Source: Bordetella sp. BOR01
GTDB lineage: Bacteria; Pseudomonadota; Gammaproteobacteria; Burkholderiales; Burkholderiaceae_B
Reading direction: 5' to 3'
Assembly (NCBI RefSeq): GCF_019218885.1
Contig: NZ_JAHUWT010000003.1
Coordinates: forward strand, 124,001-188,000
DNA length: 64,000 bases
The position numbers and the translations under genes are program-made. The notes under the pieces are model-generated. The model saw nothing but the letters and a program-made list of their open reading frames with translations, was not told where the DNA came from and ran no database searches. Positions 58,155 through 64,000 of the stretch are shown here, piece after piece (the first letter of the stretch is position 1; the number at the start of each line of letters is the position of its first letter).

Positions 58155-59419
58155 GGCGCCTTCGTCGCAGCCTGGCCGGCGCGCGCGGGCGAGCCGGCGC
58201 CCAGGGCCTCGCCCGGCGTGGCGGGGATGGCGGTATCGTCGGTCACGACGTTGACCTTGGCGCCGGTGCGCAGCCGGTCGGTGCCCTCGACGACCACGCG
58301 GTCGCCCGGTACCAGCCCTTCATTGACGGCGACACGGTCGCCGTTGATGGCCCCCAGCTGCACCTGGCGCACGTCCACGGTGCTGTCGTCGCGCAGCAGG
58401 AACACGAAGGCGCCGGCCGAGCCTTGCTGGACTGCCGCGGTGGGGATGACGGTGGCATCGTCGCGCGTCTGCACCAGCAGGCGCACGTTGACGAACTGGT
58501 TGGGAAACAGCAGTTCGTCGGCATTGTCGAAGCGCGCCTTGAGCTTGACGGTGCCGGTGGCGACGTCGATCTGGTTGTCGATGGTCTCGAGCTGGCCGCT
58601 GGCGATGGCCTTGGTATCGGTGCGGTCATAGGCCTGCACCGTCAGGGTGCGGCCGGCCCGCACCTGTTCGAGCACCTCGGGCAATTGAGTCTCGGGCAGC
58701 GAGAACACGACCGAAATGGGCTGGGTCTGGGTAATGACCACCAGCCCGTCGGTATCGCCGGTGGATACCAGGTTGCCCGGATCGACCCTGCGCAGGCCCA
58801 GGCGGCCGCCGATGGGTGCGCTGATGCGGGTATAGCCCAGTTGCAGCTTGGCGTTGTCGACGGCGGCCTGGTCGATTTTCTGGGTGCCTTCGTACTGGCG
58901 CACCAGCGCGGCCTGCGTATCGAGCTGCTGGCGCGCAATGGAGTCTTGCTTGAACAGCGTCTGGTAGCGTTGCAGGTCGCGCCGTGCATTGGCCAGCAGG
59001 GCCTGGTTCTGCTGCTGCTGGCCTTGCGCCTGCGCCAGCGCAACCTCGAAGGGGCGCGGATCGATCTGCGCGAGCAGGTCGCCGGCCTTGATGTACTGGC
59101 CTTCGTCGAAAGCCACCCGGATCAGCTCGCCATCGACCCGGCTGCGCACGGTGACGGTGTTGTAGGCGGTGACCGTGCCCAGGGCACGCAGCACGATATC
59201 GATGTTCTGGGTGCCGGCCTGGGCCGTTCGGACCGGCACCGGCAGGGCCATGGCGCCGGCGGCGGCGCCAGCCAGGCCGCGGCCGCCTTTCTGGGGCTGC
59301 TGCCCGCCAGGCTTGAAGACCAGCCACGTGGCCACGGCGGCCGCCAGCAACAACAGAACGATGACGGCCAGGCGGCGCGTGCGGCGGGGCGGCGGCGGGG
59401 CGGGTCGGCTTTCGGGCAT
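58151..59419 (-). CDS. mdtA: RND efflux periplasmic adaptor, MdtA type
   Basis: A 422-residue membrane-fusion protein with an N-terminal anchor (about residues 16-33), the lipoyl-type block [20 protein letters not shown] and [20 protein letters not shown], a coiled-coil hairpin (about residues 125-185) and the beta-barrel stretch [18 protein letters not shown]. It bridges MdtBC to the outer-membrane channel. It is the first gene of the efflux operon; no TetR, MarR or two-component regulator is adjacent. Confidence 0.93.
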   Translation of the reverse strand: MPESRPAPPPPRRTRRLAVIVLLLLAAAVATWLVFKPGGQQPQKGGRGLAGAAAGAMALPVPVRTAQAGTQNIDIVLRALGTVTAYNTVTVRSRVDGELIRVAFDEGQYIKAGDLLAQIDPRPFEVALAQAQGQQQQNQALLANARRDLQRYQTLFKQDSIARQQLDTQAALVRQYEGTQKIDQAAVDNAKLQLGYTRISAPIGGRLGLRRVDPGNLVSTGDTDGLVVITQTQPISVVFSLPETQLPEVLEQVRAGRTLTVQAYDRTDTKAIASGQLETIDNQIDVATGTVKLKARFDNADELLFPNQFVNVRLLVQTRDDATVIPTAAVQQGSAGAFVFLLRDDSTVDVRQVQLGAINGDRVAVNEGLVPGDRVVVEGTDRLRTGAKVNVVTDDTAIPATPGEALGAGSPARAGQAATKAP

Positions 59420-59527
59420 GGGGTCATTGGACGCAAGCAGCGGAGCCGCTATTGTCCCCTAAGTGCGCGGATTTACGGCAACCGGCGCCCCGACCTGAAA
59501 TAGACCGCAACAGGAATCAGGCCGGCC

Positions 59528-60280
59528 CTAGGCGCTGCACAGCGACATCTGGAAACTGATGTCGCGCGCCACCTGTTGCGGCTTGGCGTCGCCGTCCTGG
59601 GACGAGAAGCGTATCCAGATCATGTACTTATTGGCGCTGATTTCGGGAAACACCCCCTGGGCCGGGTCGATCCAGACCCGCAGCAGCTGAAACAGCTTGC
59701 CCGCCAGCATTTGCTGGTAGGCGCCCTGTTCGGCCAGGATCTCGGCCCGGCGGCCCGATTCGCGCAGCAGGCGCAGCGCCATGGACACGGCTTCATGCAG
59801 GGGGCGCAGCGGCATCGTCCAGGTTTGCAGGTCGGCGCAGCGGCCGGCCTCGGGTTTGTGCTGCCAGGCATGATAGGACGGCATGTCGACCTGGGTGGCG
59901 CCGCCGGGTACGGCCAGGCGGCCGCGCAGGCTGATCAGCCATTCGTTTTCGCGCAAGGTCTGGCCGGCGCGGCCCTGGGCGGCCAGGGCGCTCACGGTGC
60001 GCTCCATTTCGGCCAGCATGGACTCCAGGGCATCCTGGGCCACGCCGGGGTGGTCGCGCAACGCCACCAGCGCCACGCGCTGGCGCTCGAGGTCTTGCAG
60101 GACGGCGGTCTTGATGTCGGTGCGTTCGGTGGCGTCAAGAATATCGAACAAGGTGGCGACCGCGATCTGGTGGTGACGGGGGTCGCCTTCGCGCGCGAAG
60201 TAGAACAATCTGTCAAACAGATATTCCAGCCTGAGATAGGCGCGGATACGCTCGTTGAAAGGATATTCGTAAAGAATCAC
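59528..60280 (-). CDS. zapD: Cell division protein ZapD
   Basis: A 250-residue cytoplasmic protein that cross-links FtsZ filaments. Family stretches are the N-terminal YEYPFNERIRAYLRLEYLFD, the central SLRGRLAVPGG with CNADMPSYHAW-like MPSYHAWQH, and the C-terminal QGVFPEISANKYMIWIRF. It lies 40 bases downstream of coaE on the same strand, the standard coaE-zapD order. The usual small yacG gene is not seen in the 108 bases between zapD and mdtA. Confidence 0.93.
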   Translation of the reverse strand: MILYEYPFNERIRAYLRLEYLFDRLFYFAREGDPRHHQIAVATLFDILDATERTDIKTAVLQDLERQRVALVALRDHPGVAQDALESMLAEMERTVSALAAQGRAGQTLRENEWLISLRGRLAVPGGATQVDMPSYHAWQHKPEAGRCADLQTWTMPLRPLHEAVSMALRLLRESGRRAEILAEQGAYQQMLAGKLFQLLRVWIDPAQGVFPEISANKYMIWIRFSSQDGDAKPQQVARDISFQMSLCSA

Positions 60281-60320
60281 GCTTTATACAGGCCTGTTGG
60301 TGGTCGGCCCGCGGGCCGGG

Positions 60321-60965
60321 TTATTCAGGGAGGCCGGTCCCGCATGGCGGTGGCCGGCGTGGTGCCGCCGCCAACTGGCACCAGCGGTCGTGCAGAGCCT
60401 TTGCCCGCGCGCGCAACTGCTGGGCAGACGTGGCGCCATCGTTGACGATGACATCATCCGCTGCCGCGAGCCGTGTTGCCCGCGCGGCCTGTGCCGCCAT
60501 GATACGCCGTATGGCCTGCTCCGTCAGCCCGCTGCGTGCCTGCACGCGGGCGACCTGGGTTTCGGGATCGCAATCCACCACGCAAATACGATCGACCCGT
60601 TCGCGCCAGCGGCCCGACTCGACCAGCAAAGGCACCACGAACACCAGGTAAGCGCCTTGCGCGGCCGCCGCGGCGCGTTCGGTATGCTGGCCGATCAAGG
60701 GATGCAGGATGGCTTCCAGCTGCGCGCGGGCTTCGGGCCGGCGAAACACCAGGTCGCGCATCCAGGCCCGGTCGAGCGCGCCATCAGCGGCCACGGCGCC
60801 CGCCCCGAAGGCCTGGCCGATGGCCGGCATGGCCGCGCCGCCCGGGGCCGTCAGTTCATGCGCGATCGCGTCGCTGTCGACCAGCGCCGCGCCCCATTCG
60901 GCCAGCATGTCCGCCACGCGGGTCTTGCCGGAACCAATACCGCCGGTCAGGCCGATTTTGTACAT
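60321..60965 (-). CDS. coaE: Dephospho-CoA kinase
   Basis: Final step of coenzyme A synthesis: phosphorylates the 3'-OH of dephospho-CoA. The 214-residue protein has the P-loop [18 protein letters not shown] at the N-terminus, [15 protein letters not shown], the [11 protein letters not shown] lid region and [19 protein letters not shown] at 60965 places the P-loop at the usual position; longer frames enter the space before pilD. It lies 61 bases after pilD. Confidence 0.95.
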   Translation of the reverse strand: MYKIGLTGGIGSGKTRVADMLAEWGAALVDSDAIAHELTAPGGAAMPAIGQAFGAGAVAADGALDRAWMRDLVFRRPEARAQLEAILHPLIGQHTERAAAAAQGAYLVFVVPLLVESGRWRERVDRICVVDCDPETQVARVQARSGLTEQAIRRIMAAQAARATRLAAADDVIVNDGATSAQQLRARAKALHDRWCQLAAAPRRPPPCGTGLPE

Positions 60966-61026
60966 AGCAGGTCTTCCATCGAGAGCATTGCCTGCGCATC
61001 GAGCATACGCCCCGCGCGCCGCCGCG

Positions 61027-61887
61027 TCAGAACCATGCCGGCCGCCCCGCCGCCAGCAGCGTGACGATGCCGGCCAGTGCCAGGTAAGGCCCGAACGGCA
61101 AGGGCTGGCCACGATGCGCATGGCCCGTCAGGCGCAGGATACCCGCGCCGGCCACGCCGGCCAACGAGGCCACCAGCAGCACGCCCGGCAACGCGGCCAG
61201 GCCGAACCAGGCGCCCAGCGCCGCCAGCAGCTTGAAATCGCCATAACCCATGCCTTCGCGCCCGGTCAGCAAGCGGAACATGTGGAACAGCAGCCACAGG
61301 AACACATAGCCCACCACCGCGCCCAGCACCGCCAACGGCAAGGGTGCCAGCGCGCCGCCCAGGTTCACCAGCAGCCCGACCCAGGCCAGCGGCAGCGTGA
61401 TGGCATCGGGCAGCAGGCTGGTCTGCAGGTCGATCCAGGCCAGCGCCAGCAGCGCCGCGCACAGGCCCATGGCGCACAGCGCGATCAGCGTGGGACCGAA
61501 GCGCCAGGCGCACAGCGCGAACAGCAGCGCGGCCGCCAGCTCGATAACGGGATAGCGCCAGCCGATGGCATCGCCGCATGCGGCACAGCGCCCGCGCAGC
61601 ACCAGCCAGCCCAGTACCGGCAGCCGGCGCCAGCCGCGCACCGGCGCGGCACAGGACGGGCAATGCCAGCCCGGGCGCCACAGCGTATAGCCGGCCGCCA
61701 GGGCCGCCCCGGGCCCGTGGGCGGCCCGGGCGGCGGGATGGAATTCCTGATACTGCTGCAACCATTCGCGCTCCATGATGCGCGGCAGCCGGTGCGCCAG
61801 CACGGTCAGCCAGCTACCGACCGCCAGGCCCAGCACCGCGGCCATGGCGATGGCCCACCCAGGATCGACTGCAAAGACGTGCCACAT
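61027..61887 (-). CDS. pilD: Prepilin peptidase/N-methyltransferase
   Basis: An inner-membrane aspartyl protease of 286 residues that cleaves and methylates type IV pilins and type II secretion pseudopilins. The cytoplasmic zinc-binding loop carries two CxxC pairs ([10 protein letters not shown] and GRCAACGDA). The catalytic aspartates are in [11 protein letters not shown] and [19 protein letters not shown]. About eight hydrophobic segments fit the family. The usual pilBC neighbours are not seen; upstream is an unrelated divergent lipoprotein gene. Confidence 0.95.
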   Translation of the reverse strand: MWHVFAVDPGWAIAMAAVLGLAVGSWLTVLAHRLPRIMEREWLQQYQEFHPAARAAHGPGAALAAGYTLWRPGWHCPSCAAPVRGWRRLPVLGWLVLRGRCAACGDAIGWRYPVIELAAALLFALCAWRFGPTLIALCAMGLCAALLALAWIDLQTSLLPDAITLPLAWVGLLVNLGGALAPLPLAVLGAVVGYVFLWLLFHMFRLLTGREGMGYGDFKLLAALGAWFGLAALPGVLLVASLAGVAGAGILRLTGHAHRGQPLPFGPYLALAGIVTLLAAGRPAWF

Positions 61888-62066
61888 GAAGTTCAGACAA
61901 TCCGATAAAAAGCCCGCGCGGGACAGGTGCCGGCAGCCAGGGCCGGCGACGTCGCATTATTCCGGCATGCAGAGAATTGTTCAAACGCGGACGGTGGCGC
62001 GAGCGTATCGGATGTTTGCATAAATGCGTAGAATCCGGAACATACTCACTACTGCCCCCAGCCACC

Positions 62067-62801
62067 ATGCCTGAACCCGTGCTCAATCTGGCGTCCCGCC
62101 GCAGTTCCCTGACCTTGACCGCGGCTGCGCTGGCAGGCGCGGCGCTGATGGCGGGCTGTGCCCAGCAGCGCACCCAGGGCTACTACAACCCGCCGGCGGC
62201 CAGCACGGTCACCGACGCACAATACCAGGGCGAAGGGGCCGGCTATCGGCCTGTGGTGCGCGCGCCATCGCAGTTGCAGATCGAATTGAAGGCGCCGCCC
62301 CCGGGCCAGACCCGCGGCAAATCCGATGCATCCAATGCCGCGGCCGCGGAAGCAGCCGAAGCCAATGCCGCCTCGGCTGCCGAAGCCGCCGGCAGCGGCT
62401 CGCCCGCCGCCCACGCATTGGTGCCGCAGGCCCAGACCTACATGGGCACCCTGCCCTGCCTGACGCCGTCCGCGCAATGCGCGGCCCAGCGCGTCACGCT
62501 GACCCTGGCGCCCAACGGGCGCTGGCGCAGCCGCACCGCATACATGGACAGCACCGGCAACCTGGGCAAGCCCAGCGCCGAACAAGGCTGCTGGGACGCC
62601 ACTGCCGAACGCCCGCCGCGCGTGCTGCTGGCCGACGCCAACGGCAACCAGCGTGTTGAATTCGTGGTGGCGGCCAACAACGTGCTGCGCGTGAAATCGG
62701 TGCTGGGCAAGTCGCCCAACCTGAACTACAGCCTGACGCGCCAGCCCGACCTGGACGCCATCGACGAACTGTCGCAGCAGCCCCCTCCCAAGTGCTCTTG
62801 A
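62067..62801 (+). CDS. NlpE-like lipoprotein
   Basis: A 244-residue envelope protein with the lipobox ALAGAALMAGCAQQ, an Ala/Glu-rich linker (about residues 85-115), and a C-terminal NlpE-type domain. That domain begins YMGTLPCLTPSAQCAAQRVT, then LTLAPNGRWRSRTAYMDSTG, with a last Cys near the end (PPPKCS). E. coli NlpE has a CxxC in the corresponding loop; here the two Cys are separated by six residues. The ATG at 62067 gives a correct lipoprotein signal. A -10-like TAGAAT lies about 35 bases upstream. The function is inferred from the family only. Confidence 0.78.
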   Translation: MPEPVLNLASRRSSLTLTAAALAGAALMAGCAQQRTQGYYNPPAASTVTDAQYQGEGAGYRPVVRAPSQLQIELKAPPPGQTRGKSDASNAAAAEAAEANAASAAEAAGSGSPAAHALVPQAQTYMGTLPCLTPSAQCAAQRVTLTLAPNGRWRSRTAYMDSTGNLGKPSAEQGCWDATAERPPRVLLADANGNQRVEFVVAANNVLRVKSVLGKSPNLNYSLTRQPDLDAIDELSQQPPPKCS

Positions 62802-62961
62802 TGGACGCAACCCCGGGCAGGTAGTTCCCAATGGCGATATGGCGGGCAACCCGCTATACTCGCCCGCGCCCCATCAAACAACGTTACGCCATACCAAGAT
62901 ACCCGGGCTGACGCAGCGCATCGCCAGGCTCCGTATCGGGTTGTCGTTCACCTGACGATCC

Positions 62962-64000
62962 ATGCGCCCTACCCTGGCCCGCCGCCTGCGCGCCCTTCGC
63001 TTCCTGTTGCCCGGCCTGGCCTGGCTTGCCTGCACGGGCGCCGCCGCGGCCGCCTCCACCGGCCCCCGCCTGGCCGAGTGCCGCGGCATCAAAGACCTGG
63101 CCTTCGTCGCCCACCTGGATGACGACCTGCTGTTCATGAATCCCGACATCGCCTCGAACATCGAGGCCGGGGGCTGCGTGCAGGTCGTGTACCTGACGGC
63201 CAGCGACGCGGGCGAGGGCGAACGCTATATGCTGGGCCGTGAACGCGGCGTACGCGCCGCCTATGCCTATATGGCCAGGCAGCCCGACCTCTGGAAAGAA
63301 GACACCGTATCGGTCGATGCCTACCATGTCGCCCGCTTCACGCTGCAAGGCAATCCGCACGTGCAGTTGTGGCACATGCGCCTGAAAGACCCATGGCTGG
63401 GCAAGGGCTGGGGCAGCCTGACGCCGCTGAGCCAGGCCGAATCGGTGCCAGGCATGACCGCCGGCACGCTGGGCCCTTACCATGACGTCTACAGCCGCGC
63501 CGACCTGATTCGCACGCTGGCCGCCATGATCAGGGACTACGGCCCCACCACCGTGCGGCACCTGGACGACACCATCAGCGTGCCCTACACCAAGCTGTGC
63601 TGGCGCTGCGCCGGCCACGGGCACCCGGATCACATCGCCAGCGCGCGGCTGGTGCGCGAGGCCATCGCGCAAGCGCCGGGCAATTATGCCGAAACCGGTT
63701 ATATCGACTACCCCAGCCAGGAACGCCAGACCAACCTCACCGACGCCGAGATCGCCAGCAAGTCCGAAATCTTCCGGCAATACGCCTGGAACGACTACCA
63801 CTACTGCACGGGCCCGACCGGCTGCCAGGAACCGGCCGGCCCGGCCGCGGCCTGGGTGCGCCGTTCGTACTATGTCTCGCGCCACGACGTGGCCCCGGAA
63901 CTCTTTTCCGACCCGCAAGGCGGCCTGATGGTCTTCGCCGCGGGCGAGTCCAATGATGCGGTCAACATGTGGGACGCCCGCAACCGCCGCTGGAACACCC
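62962..64000 (+). CDS. PIG-L-type N-acetylglucosaminyl deacetylase family protein (3' end outside window)
   Basis: The frame stays open to the last base, giving 346 residues of a longer protein. The N-terminus has a signal-peptide-like segment (FLLPGLAWLACTGAAAAAS), so it is exported. The first catalytic block reads DLAFVAHLDDDLLFMNPDIA, the form of the zinc-binding AHPDDE motif in this family, and CAGHGHPDHIASARLVR supplies further ligands. The visible end (MVFAAGESNDAVNMWDARNR) looks like the start of an additional domain. It would remove N-acetyl groups from a sugar outside the cytoplasm. Confidence 0.83.
   Translation, partial: MRPTLARRLRALRFLLPGLAWLACTGAAAAASTGPRLAECRGIKDLAFVAHLDDDLLFMNPDIASNIEAGGCVQVVYLTASDAGEGERYMLGRERGVRAAYAYMARQPDLWKEDTVSVDAYHVARFTLQGNPHVQLWHMRLKDPWLGKGWGSLTPLSQAESVPGMTAGTLGPYHDVYSRADLIRTLAAMIRDYGPTTVRHLDDTISVPYTKLCWRCAGHGHPDHIASARLVREAIAQAPGNYAETGYIDYPSQERQTNLTDAEIASKSEIFRQYAWNDYHYCTGPTGCQEPAGPAAAWVRRSYYVSRHDVAPELFSDPQGGLMVFAAGESNDAVNMWDARNRRWNT

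Noticed and set aside
61898-61925. CCCGCGCGGG followed by a T-run on the minus strand as a terminator
   Set aside because: The stem has almost no loop and no gene ends there; it lies upstream of pilD.

Overview
The window is high-G+C, gene-dense DNA that looks like a Bordetella/Achromobacter-type betaproteobacterial chromosome. The evidence is the run RNase II, TonB-like, aroE, mtgA; the block pilD, coaE, zapD; a Bug/TctC-type binding protein; and a mix of TRAP, LIV-type ABC and RND transport operons beside CoA-dependent catabolism genes. The genus is inferred from gene content and order only. No rRNA, tRNA, CRISPR array, transposase or integrase gene was seen.

Layout. 1-5.3 kb: housekeeping genes (RNase II 3' end, TonB-like protein, aroE, mtgA, lptG, apaH). 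5.3-11.5 kb: a LysR regulator divergent from a CaiB-type CoA-transferase, a three-gene TRAP transporter and a crotonase-fold protein, probably uptake and CoA activation of an unidentified organic acid. 11.5-18.3 kb: plsC, ruvX, yqgE, rubredoxin, a divergent thiD-like gene, thiE, hemL and a FapA-like gene. 18.3-32.9 kb: a large CoA-dependent aromatic locus. One minus-strand operon encodes a fused flavin monooxygenase/old-yellow-enzyme protein, a short-chain dehydrogenase, a crotonase-fold protein, an acyl-CoA dehydrogenase, an aryl-CoA ligase, a hotdog thioesterase and a RidA-like protein. A second operon encodes a LIV-type ABC transporter plus a thioredoxin-like protein. A divergent pair encodes an arylformamidase-like esterase and a MarR regulator. 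The gene set best matches the aerobic 2-aminobenzoyl-CoA (anthranilate) route. A near-identical 18-bp palindrome lies in front of both operons and is the likely MarR operator.

32.9-39.6 kb: a visibly lower-G+C accessory segment (epoxide hydrolase, LysR, cupin, ABM-domain protein, aldo/keto reductase, MFS transporter). It is bounded by two composite repeats in mirror-image order, each a long hairpin plus a REP-like element, and at its left edge by a decayed fragment of a marR gene. This boundary structure is the most unusual feature of the window.

39.7-50.3 kb: argJ, a DUF815 ATPase, a Nudix/ThiE fusion, two exported phosphoesterases, then a GntR regulator with two palindromic operator candidates, a TctC/Bug binding protein and an amidase. 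50.5-59.4 kb: an RND efflux operon (mdtA, mdtB, mdtC and a NodT-type outer-membrane lipoprotein) with 4-base overlaps throughout. 59.5-64.0 kb: zapD, coaE, pilD, an NlpE-like lipoprotein and a PIG-L-type deacetylase cut by the window end. Four copies of a roughly 95-bp two-palindrome REP-like element lie between genes at 33.1, 39.3, 44.9 and 50.4 kb.
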